A stretch of 64,000 nt of DNA, from assembly GCA_964485095.1 (NCBI GenBank), contig CAZAIB010000003.1:1-64000 (forward strand), written 5' to 3'. Each line of letters begins with the position of its first letter. The stretch's first letter is position 1. The notes under the pieces were generated by a model. That model ran no database searches and was not told the DNA's origin. It was given only the letters and a program-made list of their open reading frames with translations. This DNA is from CAYNWT01 sp964485095. GTDB lineage: Bacteria > Planctomycetota > Planctomycetia > Planctomycetales > Planctomycetaceae. Below, in pieces: positions 52,589-61,976 of this stretch. The position numbers were made by a program, and so were the translations under genes.

Positions 52589-54265
52589 ATGAGCGATCTG
52601 CCGAACGCATCGTCACTGATTAACCGCGTTTGCTCGCGTCTAAGAATCTCCGCCATCGCGCGGGCGTTCTATAAGTCGTTCCTCTGGCTGGGCGGGATTT
52701 ACCTGGTCGCGTTGCTGGTGAGCCGACTGACGGGTTACATCCCGACGGATTGGTTCCCGTGGCAAAGTCTGCTTGTGGTCCCGGTCGCGGCGCTGGTTCT
52801 CGGAGCGATTTTTCACAGGCGTCCGTCGCTTGGTGATTCAGCGCGGCAGGTTGATCAGCATGCGAACTCGAAGGATCTGTTCCTGACTGTTTCGAAGCTC
52901 GAAAGTTCTGCCGGCGGATATCAGGCGCTTGTTAAGCGTGACGCCGAAACGAAGGCTGAGAAAATTGAACCGGCTAACGTTGTTCCTTACCGATGGAACG
53001 CTGGCCTTGGGCCCATGTTTATGACGGCGGCCGTCTTGCTGCTGACACTGGTGTTCATTCCGCAGTTCGATCCATTCGGGCAAGTCGAAGCTGCAACGCT
53101 GAAGACGCGTGTCGCAGAAAATCTACGCTTGAGCCAGAAGGCAACGACGGCTCGGGCCGAGCAGTTGAAGAAAGATGCTGAGGATCTTCGCGAAGGAAGC
53201 GAAACGGAGAAGGAACTCAAGAAGCTCACCGCCGCCCTGAAGAAGATGAGGCCGGGCAAGGTCAAGAAAGCGAATCAGGAGAAGGTTCTTGTCGAGCGCA
53301 AAAAAGGGCTTAACAAACAGTTCAACATGAAGAACTCGAAACAGCTTCGCGAGATGCTAAGCAAGCAAATCGCAAGCCAAAGTTTCGGTGGTGAGTCTGA
53401 CAAGAAGGCCAAAGAGTGGATGAAGGAACTCAAGGCAGGCAAGGCCGACAAGCTGATCGCCGAACTTGGCGAAATCCAAAAGCAGCTCAAAGAACTGGCT
53501 GAGGAAAAGGATCCGGTCGAACGCGAAAAGAAGGCGCGTGAGCTGAAGAAGAAGATGCAGGAAATGGCCAACTTCGCCAGCGACAAAGCCAACTCAAAAC
53601 AAATGGCTCAGGCACTCGAACGTGCGATGGAGCAAATGCAGGCCGGTCGCGAAGGCGGCGAGGAGATGTCTGAAGAAGCGATGAAGGCTGCGATGGAATC
53701 GCTTGAGCTATCCAAGATGGAAACGGAAAACCTGGCGCAGGCAGCCAAAGAATTGCAGCGGCTGGAAAAGGCTCTTGAAGCGGTTCAAATGGCGCGGCAG
53801 CTTAATGAAGACGAACGGTTGGACGGTTCGGAAATGGAAGGCATGGATCTGGAAGACTACGCCGACTTCTACGCCGAAATGATGGGCGAGGGCCGTGGCG
53901 AAGGTGACGGCGAAGGAGGTGGTGGCGGCGAAGGTCAGGGCGAAGGCGGACCTCCGGCCCCGGAAGACGACTCGCAGGTGACCGACTTCAAGAAAGAAGA
54001 ATCGAAGGCTCAGATTCAGGCTGGCAAGAATCTGCTTAGCTGGAAGACCAAGGGCATGTCCGAGGCGGGTGAGTTCAAGAAGGAAGTGACCAAAACTCTG
54101 CAAACGCTTGAACAAGGCGTTTCCGAAGCGATCAGTAAAGAACAGGTGCCACCCGGGTACAGCGATGGCATCAAGAAGTACTTCAAGAACATCGCCGACG
54201 AATCTGCCGCCGCGGGCGATGCCGCTCCCGGTGCTGCCGCTTCGGATGCCGGCGACGGCAAGTAG
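52589..54265 (+). CDS. Coiled-coil membrane protein, DUF4175-like
   Basis: A 558-residue protein. Three hydrophobic helices lie at about 28-48, 58-76 and 142-162. Residues 175-400 form a long Lys/Glu-rich coiled-coil (EQLKKDAEDLREGSETEKEL, IQKQLKELAEEKDPVEREKK). A glycine/glutamate tract (GEGRGEGDGEGG) around 430-450 is a flexible spacer before a short helical tail. The layout resembles DUF4175-type proteins of MoxR/VWA loci. It is the first gene of a long operon; the next start is 3 bp after its stop, so the link to the ABC importer genes is close. Confidence 0.8.
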   Translation: MSDLPNASSLINRVCSRLRISAIARAFYKSFLWLGGIYLVALLVSRLTGYIPTDWFPWQSLLVVPVAALVLGAIFHRRPSLGDSARQVDQHANSKDLFLTVSKLESSAGGYQALVKRDAETKAEKIEPANVVPYRWNAGLGPMFMTAAVLLLTLVFIPQFDPFGQVEAATLKTRVAENLRLSQKATTARAEQLKKDAEDLREGSETEKELKKLTAALKKMRPGKVKKANQEKVLVERKKGLNKQFNMKNSKQLREMLSKQIASQSFGGESDKKAKEWMKELKAGKADKLIAELGEIQKQLKELAEEKDPVEREKKARELKKKMQEMANFASDKANSKQMAQALERAMEQMQAGREGGEEMSEEAMKAAMESLELSKMETENLAQAAKELQRLEKALEAVQMARQLNEDERLDGSEMEGMDLEDYADFYAEMMGEGRGEGDGEGGGGGEGQGEGGPPAPEDDSQVTDFKKEESKAQIQAGKNLLSWKTKGMSEAGEFKKEVTKTLQTLEQGVSEAISKEQVPPGYSDGIKKYFKNIADESAAAGDAAPGAAASDAGDGK

Positions 54266-54268
54266 GTT

Positions 54269-55312
54269 ATGGCTAATTCTGACGGCAGCCGTCTGGCTGT
54301 CCCGCTGGCCATTATCGCCATCGTTGCCGCTTTGTTTGGCCTGTCCAAATGGCGTGGTGCGGGCGTGGATGATGCCGATTCATTGGTTGTCTACTGCGCG
54401 CATGATGCTGTTTTCTCTGAACAGATCATTAAGCGGTTCGAACAGGAAACCGGGATCCGCGTTCGGGTTCGGTTTGACGAAGAAGCCAACAAGTCGCTGG
54501 GGCTGGTGAACCAGATTATCGCCGAACGCGACAACCCGCGCTGCGATGTGTTCTGGAACAACCAACTGCTTAACACGCTGCAACTGCAGGATGCGGGAGT
54601 GCTGGAACCGTACAAGGGTTCCGGATTCGAACGCATTCCCGATCGCTACAAAGACCCTGAGGGAATCTGGACGGGCTTTGCCGGCCGCTTGCGCGTGTTC
54701 ATCGTTAACACCGATCTGATGCCGTGTTCGGAAAACGAAATCACAAAGCGACTGGCCGGGCGTCTTGAAAACGTTGCCATCGCAAAGCCGCTGTTCGGGA
54801 CCACGCGTTCACACTATTCGGTCTTGTGGGAACAACTGGGCACCGAAGAAATCAAAGCGTGGCATCGCGGATTGCACCAACGCGGCATTCGAGAGGTGCA
54901 GGGCAATTCGACGGTTCGCAATTTAGTGATGGATGGCGTGATTGATTTTGGGTTCACCGATACCGACGACTATTTCGGAGCAGTCGATAAGGGTAAGCCG
55001 GTGAGTGCGCTCCCGATTCGGCTGAGTGACGGTTCGACCATTTGTATTCCAAACACGGTCGCGATCATCAAAGGAACCAAACGTCGCCAGCTGGCTGAAC
55101 AGTTTGTTGACTGGTTGTTGTCGGCCGACGTGGAAATCGCGATGGCCAATTCGCGTTCGCGTCAGATTCCGTTGGGCGAGGTTGACGAATCGCAGATTCC
55201 AGACGAAGTGAAACAGCTACGCGAATGGGCCGCGGACGGGTTCCTTCTTAGTCGCACGGCAAAGTCGCAATCGGCTTGCCTTGAGTGGCTGAAGTCGGAG
55301 TACCTGCAGTGA
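54269..55312 (+). CDS. ABC transporter substrate-binding protein (Fbp/Thi-like), membrane-anchored
   Basis: A 347-residue protein. The N-terminal hydrophobic helix (about 9-25) has no lipobox or clear cleavage site, so it is probably a membrane-tethered binding protein rather than a free one. The rest matches the extracellular solute-binding family 1 seen in ferric-iron, thiamine and phosphonate importers: SLVVYCAHDAVFSEQIIKRF, CDVFWNNQLLNTLQLQDAGV, GRLRVFIVNTDLM, GFTDTDDYFGAVDKGKPV. Ligand unknown. Its stop overlaps the GTG start of the permease gene. Confidence 0.88.
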   Translation: MANSDGSRLAVPLAIIAIVAALFGLSKWRGAGVDDADSLVVYCAHDAVFSEQIIKRFEQETGIRVRVRFDEEANKSLGLVNQIIAERDNPRCDVFWNNQLLNTLQLQDAGVLEPYKGSGFERIPDRYKDPEGIWTGFAGRLRVFIVNTDLMPCSENEITKRLAGRLENVAIAKPLFGTTRSHYSVLWEQLGTEEIKAWHRGLHQRGIREVQGNSTVRNLVMDGVIDFGFTDTDDYFGAVDKGKPVSALPIRLSDGSTICIPNTVAIIKGTKRRQLAEQFVDWLLSADVEIAMANSRSRQIPLGEVDESQIPDEVKQLREWAADGFLLSRTAKSQSACLEWLKSEYLQ

Positions 55313-56838
55313 GCTTATTTGCAGCGTGCGGCTGGTCGTTCGTGAGAGCGTTGGTAATTGCAGCCATCAGCTTGCCAATCGCGGCGTGGCTGGCCGGAAT
55401 GCTTTCCGGAACGCGTTCGAACCGAAAGCTCGGGCCGAAGGTGCTGCTGATCGCTTTGCTGGTTCCGTTTCTGATGCCGGAACTGCTTATCGGCTTCGTG
55501 TATTCCGAAACCACGTTGCGATTGGTGCGTGAGTTTTCCGATCCGGCCGCGACCATGACATTGCCGACTCAGCCGCGACTACGACAAACGATGGATCGCC
55601 CCATCAACAGTGCGGATGTCACCGCAGAGTGTTTGTATTCGGCGTTGTTGCTGTTTCGGTTTGTGCCCGTCGCTGCGCTGGTCATGTGGCTGATGCCGTC
55701 GCCGCGATTGTCTGCCGAAGCGATCCACTGCGAACGTTTGTTGATGCGAAACGAACGCGACGGATGGCGTCGCCTGCGCAGTCGGTTGGGTTGTTTTGTT
55801 CGCGGGCCGATGATGGCGGCGCTGCCGGCGTTTGCGATTGTGTTTTTGCTGGTATTTCAGGAGTTTGAAATCGCGTCGCTCATGCAAATCAGCCGGGCAC
55901 CGGTGGCGTGGACGGTTTGGTTGTTTGATAACCACGCAGGCTGGTTGATGCCGTCGCGATCGTTGCAGTTGTCCATCGTGCCGGTTCTTTGTGAACTTGT
56001 TGTGGTTGGTGCCGTGTTTGTTGCGTTGCTGCGAAGCGATTGGCATCAAACGGAATCGCTGACGAAAACCAAGCGGACTTCGGAACCACTCAGATGGACG
56101 GCGACTGTGTTTCTTGTGGCGGCGATCGTGATGTGCGTCGGCATCCCGCTGTGGCGGATGGGCAGCGGCGTTGCGGGCGGAATCGCCACACTGGGTCGCC
56201 AGCCGGAAATGTTGAGCAAGTTTCTGGGCGAACTGCTGATCTCGCTTGCGTTTGGCCTGGCTGCCGGACTGGCGGCGTACTGGCTGACGGGTTTCCTGTT
56301 CGGTCGCCGACCGCGGACAACGTTGACGACTTTGTGTGTCATCCCGGGCCTGATCGGATCGTTGGTGTTAAGTCTTGTTGCACTGGCGTTGTTTCAACTG
56401 CCGATAATGCGTTCCGCGTACGACACTCCGGTGCCGATGCTTATTGCACTAACGCTGTACCTGTTGCCGCGTGCGGTTTTGCTGCGGATCGTGTTCTTTT
56501 CTCGACAACCACGCGAACCGATTTTTATTGCTCAGACGATGGCGGAGTCCGGTGATGGTAATCTGCGCCGCCGCGGCCTGGCGTTGTTGTGGGTGATGCG
56601 AAAACAACCTGCGTTTTGGGTAGTGGTTCTGTTGACGTATTGGGGATACTGGGACCTGACTGTTGCGTCGGTTTTGCGGCCGACGAATTTGGAACCGTTT
56701 ACCCCGGGCCTCTACAACCTCATGCACTACGGACGCAACGAAACGCTGACCGCCATGACTTTGTTGGCCGGTGTGTTTCCAGCAGCTGTCCTTTTACTGG
56801 CCGCCGCATCGCGACGGGCGTGGAGGGTGATCTGCTGA
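55309..56838 (+). CDS. ABC transporter permease with two fused permease halves
   Basis: A 509-residue integral membrane protein starting at GTG 55309, overlapping the upstream stop (GTGA), with GGAG eight bases upstream; GTG 55285 is an alternative. About 11-12 helices are arranged as two permease domains (FbpB/ThiP type), the second with an EAA-like loop around RRRGLALLWVMRKQP. The EAA motifs are weakly conserved. It would pair with the binding protein and ATPase encoded on either side. Its TGA overlaps the next ATG. Confidence 0.86.
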   Translation: MSLFAACGWSFVRALVIAAISLPIAAWLAGMLSGTRSNRKLGPKVLLIALLVPFLMPELLIGFVYSETTLRLVREFSDPAATMTLPTQPRLRQTMDRPINSADVTAECLYSALLLFRFVPVAALVMWLMPSPRLSAEAIHCERLLMRNERDGWRRLRSRLGCFVRGPMMAALPAFAIVFLLVFQEFEIASLMQISRAPVAWTVWLFDNHAGWLMPSRSLQLSIVPVLCELVVVGAVFVALLRSDWHQTESLTKTKRTSEPLRWTATVFLVAAIVMCVGIPLWRMGSGVAGGIATLGRQPEMLSKFLGELLISLAFGLAAGLAAYWLTGFLFGRRPRTTLTTLCVIPGLIGSLVLSLVALALFQLPIMRSAYDTPVPMLIALTLYLLPRAVLLRIVFFSRQPREPIFIAQTMAESGDGNLRRRGLALLWVMRKQPAFWVVVLLTYWGYWDLTVASVLRPTNLEPFTPGLYNLMHYGRNETLTAMTLLAGVFPAAVLLLAAASRRAWRVIC

Positions 56839-57815
56839 TGTCTGAACTTTGGTCTCTGCGCGATGTGGCGCTTGTCTCTGATGGCACTCAGCGGATCTCT
56901 GGTGTGACCGTTGATGTCACCAGCGGCGTCACGGCGGTTCTTGGATACTCTGGCGCGGGCAAGACTTCGTTTTTGAATTTGTTGGTTGAGTTCGAACGCC
57001 AGACGGCGGGTTCCATCGATCGCAAACTTCCGGATTCATCGGTGCCGCTGTTTTGGGTTCCACAGAATGGCGGATTGTGGAACCACGTTTCAGCCGGCGG
57101 TCACATTCAGAAAGCCGGTTCGGATGGCGCTTCTGATTCAGCGAACGCCAACGAGTGGCTTAAGCGGTTCGACTTGGAAGCTCGATCAGCATCACGTCCT
57201 GCGGAGCTCTCACAAGGCGAACGCGCGCGGTTGTCTGTGGCTCGGGCGCTGGCGACGGAAGCGGCCATTTTGGTGATGGACGAGCCGCTGGCGCATGTTG
57301 ATCCGGGGCGGTTGGCGGCCTACTTCGATGTGGTTATGGAACACGTGCGAGGCGGATCGCGGTCGTTGGTGTTCGCCACGCACCAGCCGGAATTGGTGCT
57401 CAGGTACGCTAACAGCGTGATTTGTCTGGACGCTGGAAGCTGTGTTTTTAGTGGTTCAGTGTCCGATTTGTATCAGAAACCTGCGGATTCTCGGTTGGCA
57501 ACGCTGCTGGGGCCAGGAAACTGGATTTCCACAGACGAATTCGCCTTCTGGCTGGATCATACTGGGCACGCTGAAGGTGTGCTCCGTCCGGAACGACTGC
57601 GGATCGAACAACTGGATGAATCAGGCGGCGGCGACGGACGACGGTTCGTTGTCACTGGCTCCAGGTGCCTTGGCCCCACGACCGAAACAACGGTTCGTGA
57701 GGAAGCAACCGATCGGCAGCGGTCGTTTGTGCATTTAACACAGGGTGCATTGGTCGGCGGGCAACGAGTCCGTCTTTCGATTTTGGATGAAGATTGCAGC
57801 GCGGTGAACGAATAA
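56838..57815 (+). CDS. ABC transporter ATP-binding protein
   Basis: A 325-residue ATPase starting at ATG 56838, overlapping the permease stop. Walker A GYSGAGKTS, Q-loop-like WVPQNGGLW, signature LSQGERARLSVARAL, Walker B AILVMDEPLAHVD and switch His in FATHQPE are all present. A C-terminal TOBE-like region follows (VLRPERLRIEQ, then strands to the end), as in Fbp/Pot-type importers. The helical subdomain is shorter than usual. It completes the importer of this operon. Confidence 0.91.
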   Translation: MSELWSLRDVALVSDGTQRISGVTVDVTSGVTAVLGYSGAGKTSFLNLLVEFERQTAGSIDRKLPDSSVPLFWVPQNGGLWNHVSAGGHIQKAGSDGASDSANANEWLKRFDLEARSASRPAELSQGERARLSVARALATEAAILVMDEPLAHVDPGRLAAYFDVVMEHVRGGSRSLVFATHQPELVLRYANSVICLDAGSCVFSGSVSDLYQKPADSRLATLLGPGNWISTDEFAFWLDHTGHAEGVLRPERLRIEQLDESGGGDGRRFVVTGSRCLGPTTETTVREEATDRQRSFVHLTQGALVGGQRVRLSILDEDCSAVNE

Positions 57816-57849
57816 CAAAGTTCGCCCGGAGATCGTGTTGGAGCAACAA

Positions 57850-58794
57850 GTGACAAAGCAGGGTCAGCAGCGAAACAAAGTCACCCACACCCGCGCGATT
57901 GCTGCGCTGCTGCTGGGGCTGACGTTGGCTTTGACCGGATGCGATGAGTCCGAAGACCACAACACGATCGCAATCAAGAGTGTCAGTTCGTGGCTGCTGC
58001 CTCCTGACAATGGCAAGGTGCCCGCTCCTCGAGCGGTCACGATCGGGCCGAACGACAACATGTATGTTCTGGACGACGATGGCCGAGTCGTGGTCATGGG
58101 TGACGGCGGAGTTGTCCTCCAGCAATGGGACATGCCCGAATCAAGTATCGGGAACCCCGAAGGCATTTGTTGTTTGAAAGACGGCCGCATTGTCGTGGCC
58201 GACACCCACTACGATCGACTGGTCTTCTTCGCGCGAGATGGCAGCGTGCTTTCGAAGCTTGGTTCTCACGGAACCGAACCGGGGCAGTTTGTGTATCCGG
58301 TCGCCGTTTGCCAGGACGAAGACGAGTTCATTTATGTTGCCGAATATGGCGACCACCAGCGCGTGCAGAAGTTTACGCCCGACGGGAAGTTTGTCCTGCA
58401 GTTTGGTTCTCAGGGAACCGAACCGGGGCAGTTCCAGCGGCCAAGCGGTATCGCCTGGCGGGATGGCGAAGTGTATGTCGTGGATGCTTTCAACAATCGG
58501 GCCCAGCTATTCAAAGATGACGGGACGTTTGTTGGGGTACTGAACGACAATGATAATGAACTTCAGTATCCTTATGATGTGACGAAAGCTCCGGACGGAT
58601 CGCTTTACATTGTCGAGCATCGGGCTGGTCGCATTTCGCATGTGGATGCATCCGGCAAGCTGCTGGGGCGGTTCGGCAGGAACGGTCGCAGCGAGGGTCA
58701 GTTCATCACGCCGTGGGGAATTGCCTTTCGCGGTCGCTCAAGAATTGTTGTGGCAGACACAGGTAACAGACGGGTAGTGGAGATCGAACTATGA
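57850..58794 (+). CDS. NHL-repeat beta-propeller lipoprotein
   Basis: A 314-residue lipoprotein from GTG 57850, with GGAG six bases upstream (GTG 57835 and TTG 57838 are also in frame). The signal peptide ends in ALTGC. The mature part is a six-bladed NHL propeller: units such as FVYPVAVCQDEDEFIYVAEY, FQRPSGIAWRDGEVYVVDAF and FITPWGIAFRGRSRIVVADTGNRRV. NHL propellers bind proteins or peptides. It lies between the importer and the twin-VWA gene and overlaps the latter by 4 bp, so it probably works with both outside the membrane. Confidence 0.87.
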   Translation: MTKQGQQRNKVTHTRAIAALLLGLTLALTGCDESEDHNTIAIKSVSSWLLPPDNGKVPAPRAVTIGPNDNMYVLDDDGRVVVMGDGGVVLQQWDMPESSIGNPEGICCLKDGRIVVADTHYDRLVFFARDGSVLSKLGSHGTEPGQFVYPVAVCQDEDEFIYVAEYGDHQRVQKFTPDGKFVLQFGSQGTEPGQFQRPSGIAWRDGEVYVVDAFNNRAQLFKDDGTFVGVLNDNDNELQYPYDVTKAPDGSLYIVEHRAGRISHVDASGKLLGRFGRNGRSEGQFITPWGIAFRGRSRIVVADTGNRRVVEIEL

Positions 58795-61700
58795 CACGAT
58801 TTCTCAGACGACTCTTCCCCGCGCCGCGCTATGCGCTGAAGTGGACTGATGCGTTGCCGCTGATCATCTTTCTGGCGATCTTTGGTGGCGTATGTTTTTA
58901 CCTGGACTGGTTCGATCATTTGATGTTCGTCCAGCCGTTGGCGTTTTTGTTGCTGCTGGTGACTCCATGGATCTGGTGGATGAACGCCGCTGGCTACTCA
59001 GGGCTAAGCAAGGGCCGCAGCACTGCTTCGTTGTTATTGCGGCTGGCCATTGTCGGCCTGTTTGTCATCCTGATTGCCGAACCGCGCGCGGTGCGAACGA
59101 AGGATGTTGTCAGCGTCGTGTACGCGGTCGATATTTCTGATTCGGTCGATCAAACCACAGACGCCGCTCTGCAGTTTGTGTCGGAGACGGTCCGGAACAA
59201 GATCAAGGAAGAAGACGAAGCCGGGCTGGTTGTGTTCGCTCGGAACGCGGCCGTCGAACTTCCGCCGCGGCAGTCGTTCCCGTTCGACAACGCGCTGAAC
59301 TCACGCGTTCCACGTGATGCGACGAATATCGAACAAACGCTTTCGCTTTCGGCTGCGATGTTGAAAGAGGAAAATCGCGGACGCATTGTGCTCATTAGCG
59401 ATGGAACCGAAACCAGCGGACACATGCGCGAGGTGCTGTCGGATTTGAAATCGCGTGGTATCGCCGTTGATGTGCTGCCGATCGAATATCACTACGACAG
59501 CGAAGTGCTGCTGGAACGGTTGGACCTGCCACGGTATGTGAAGATCGGTGAGAACTACGAAGCCAATGTGGTTTTGACATCGCGGAAAGCCGGTTCCGGT
59601 CGCTTGATTCTCAAGGAGAACGGCAGCACCGTGTTCGACGAACAAGTCGATTTCCCGGCTGGAAAGAAACGAATCACGCTGCCCATCAAATTGCGCGAAC
59701 CTGGCTACTACGAGTACACGGCGACTATCCGACCGGACGAGGGTTTGGATCATGTGAAGGCGAACAATTCGGTTCGCAACTTCATCTTCATTGAAGGTGA
59801 AGGCAAGGTTCTGTTTGTTTACGACGCGGACGATGATCTTGACCGCGGACCTTTGGTCGAGGCGCTGCAGAACGGCAAGCGGTTTGTTGAAACGATGCCG
59901 TCTGTCGACTTCCCGCGCACGTCGTTGTCGCTGATGTCGTACGACGCGATTGTGTTCAACAATGTTCCGGCTGATCACTTTGACGCTGTGCAGATGCAGG
60001 CGGTTCATGATGCCGTGTATCACCTGGGCATTGGCTTCATGATGATCGGTGGCCAAAACAGCTTCGGCCCTGGCGGCTACCATCACACGCCAATCGAAGA
60101 AGCGTTGCCGGTGAGCATGGACATCACCAAGAAGAAAGTGCTGCCCAAAGGTGCGTTGGTCATCATCCTGCACACGTGCGAATTCCCTGAAGGAAACACG
60201 TGGGCCAAACGTATCACCAAGCGTGCGATTAAGGTTCTAAGCGAACAGGATGAGGTCGGCGCGATTGGGTATGACTCTAGTGGTGAGAACTGGATCTTTG
60301 AACTCACTCCGGCCGGCGAATACGACAAGCTGGTTCCTCAAATCAACGGGGCCGAAATCGGCGACATGCCCAACTTCGACCCCACAATGCAGATGGGTCT
60401 GAACGCTTTGAAGAAAAGCGATGCGGCGGCCAAGCACATGATCATCATCTCCGACGGTGATCCGCCAATCCCGCAGCAGGCGTTGCTGCAGGGTTTCAAA
60501 GATGCGGGCGTCAGCGTCAGTACGGTTGCGGTGTTCCCGCACGGTGGACGTGACATTCGGTCGATGCAGGTCATCGCGTCCGTCACGGGCGGTCGATTCT
60601 ATTTCCCGGACGATCCAAACCAGCTGCCGGCGATCTTCATCAAGGAAGCGAAGACGCTGAAGCGCAGCATGATTCAAAACAAGACAATCACGCCCGAACT
60701 GCAGTACCCCGACCAAATCGTGGACGGCATCGATTCTTTGCCGCCGCTGCACGGTTACGTATTGGCATCCACAAAACAGCAGGCGACAACGGTGCTGCGT
60801 GTTCCGGAAGAAGAAGAGGGCGAAGTCGATCCGATTCTTTCAGTCTGGCGGTACGGTTTGGGAGTCAGCGCCGCGTTTACGTCGGACTTTTCTCCGAACT
60901 GGGGCAAAGACTGGACTGGCTGGGAGAAGCTGGAACCGTTTCTCAAGCAAACGATGATCCGCATCTCTCGCGTTCGCGAACAGGGCCATTTGCGAATGTG
61001 GAACTACATCAACGGCAACGATGGCGTGATTGTTGTGGAAGACTTCCACCCGGAACCCGCGTTCCTGGACATCAGCGCCGTTGTGTCTCGATTGGACGCT
61101 GGGCGGAAGAAGACAGCTCGACCGGAAGCTCAGTCGACCAACGTCGAAGATTTCGACGAAGCCGATGTGCAGAGCCGAAAGAAGAACTTCGAGAACGCTG
61201 AATCAGTCGGCCTTGGCAGCAACGGCAACGCCACAATCAAACTGCAACAGGTTGGTCCGCGGCGATACCAGGCAACCATCCCACTGGACGGCCAGGGTCG
61301 CTACCAGGTCATGGCTGTCGCTCAGGCAGGCGACCGGAAAGAGTCTGTTCAGGGCGGCATGATTGTGCCGTACTCGCCCGAGTACCTGAAGTTTGAATCG
61401 AACCACGTCGCGCTGCAGGAGATTGCTCGTGAGACCGGCGGCCAGCAGTTAAGCCCGAAATCAACAGCGGACGACATCTACGGACGCAGAGATCCGAAGC
61501 GCAGTTCATGGCCGGTGTTTGACTGGTTCCTAATGTCTCTGGCGTGTCTGGTTCCGATTGATGTTGGCATCCGCCGCGTTCAACTGGATTGGTCTGTGAT
61601 CAAGGGTTGGTTCGGACTGGGTGGAAGGACCGAATCGACCGCGACCATGGGCACACTGCTGCAGCGCAAACGGCAGGTTGGATCGAGTCTTGAGAAAGGG

Positions 61701-61901
61701 CGAAGCGAAAAGCCGTTGCCGACTCGGCCAACAACAGGTCGTCCGGGCACTCGACCGTCGGCTCGACCTGAATCGGCACCGAAGTCTGACAAGCCAACCG
61801 CGCAGACTCCGCCGCCACAGGCTCCGGCAGACAGCAACACAACCACAAGTCGATTGCTACAACTTAAACGAAAACGCGACGAAGACGACTCTGATAAGTA
61901 G
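58791..61901 (+). CDS. Large twin-VWA membrane protein with amidotransferase-like region
   Basis: A 1036-residue protein. Three N-terminal helices (about 22-38, 46-64, 80-97) precede a VWA domain with an intact MIDAS (Asp114-x-Ser116-x-Ser118, DISDS, and LISDGTETSG). A beta-sandwich (about 230-330) is followed by a class I amidotransferase-like region (VLFVYDADDDLDRGP, GIGFMMIGGQNSFGPGG). A second VWA-like domain (about 440-630) has IILHTCEFPEGN where the DxSxS motif should be, though MIIISDGDPP remains. A C-terminal helix (about 915-935) and a Pro-rich tail end the protein. Similar proteins accompany MoxR and DUF58, as here. Confidence 0.88.
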   Translation: MTRFLRRLFPAPRYALKWTDALPLIIFLAIFGGVCFYLDWFDHLMFVQPLAFLLLLVTPWIWWMNAAGYSGLSKGRSTASLLLRLAIVGLFVILIAEPRAVRTKDVVSVVYAVDISDSVDQTTDAALQFVSETVRNKIKEEDEAGLVVFARNAAVELPPRQSFPFDNALNSRVPRDATNIEQTLSLSAAMLKEENRGRIVLISDGTETSGHMREVLSDLKSRGIAVDVLPIEYHYDSEVLLERLDLPRYVKIGENYEANVVLTSRKAGSGRLILKENGSTVFDEQVDFPAGKKRITLPIKLREPGYYEYTATIRPDEGLDHVKANNSVRNFIFIEGEGKVLFVYDADDDLDRGPLVEALQNGKRFVETMPSVDFPRTSLSLMSYDAIVFNNVPADHFDAVQMQAVHDAVYHLGIGFMMIGGQNSFGPGGYHHTPIEEALPVSMDITKKKVLPKGALVIILHTCEFPEGNTWAKRITKRAIKVLSEQDEVGAIGYDSSGENWIFELTPAGEYDKLVPQINGAEIGDMPNFDPTMQMGLNALKKSDAAAKHMIIISDGDPPIPQQALLQGFKDAGVSVSTVAVFPHGGRDIRSMQVIASVTGGRFYFPDDPNQLPAIFIKEAKTLKRSMIQNKTITPELQYPDQIVDGIDSLPPLHGYVLASTKQQATTVLRVPEEEEGEVDPILSVWRYGLGVSAAFTSDFSPNWGKDWTGWEKLEPFLKQTMIRISRVREQGHLRMWNYINGNDGVIVVEDFHPEPAFLDISAVVSRLDAGRKKTARPEAQSTNVEDFDEADVQSRKKNFENAESVGLGSNGNATIKLQQVGPRRYQATIPLDGQGRYQVMAVAQAGDRKESVQGGMIVPYSPEYLKFESNHVALQEIARETGGQQLSPKSTADDIYGRRDPKRSSWPVFDWFLMSLACLVPIDVGIRRVQLDWSVIKGWFGLGGRTESTATMGTLLQRKRQVGSSLEKGRSEKPLPTRPTTGRPGTRPSARPESAPKSDKPTAQTPPPQAPADSNTTTSRLLQLKRKRDEDDSDK

Positions 61902-61976
61902 ACACTCGCTTTTGGGTCGGTGGCAAACCACTGTTGGCGACCTGTTTGAAATAACGAGACCACACGGATTGACAAT

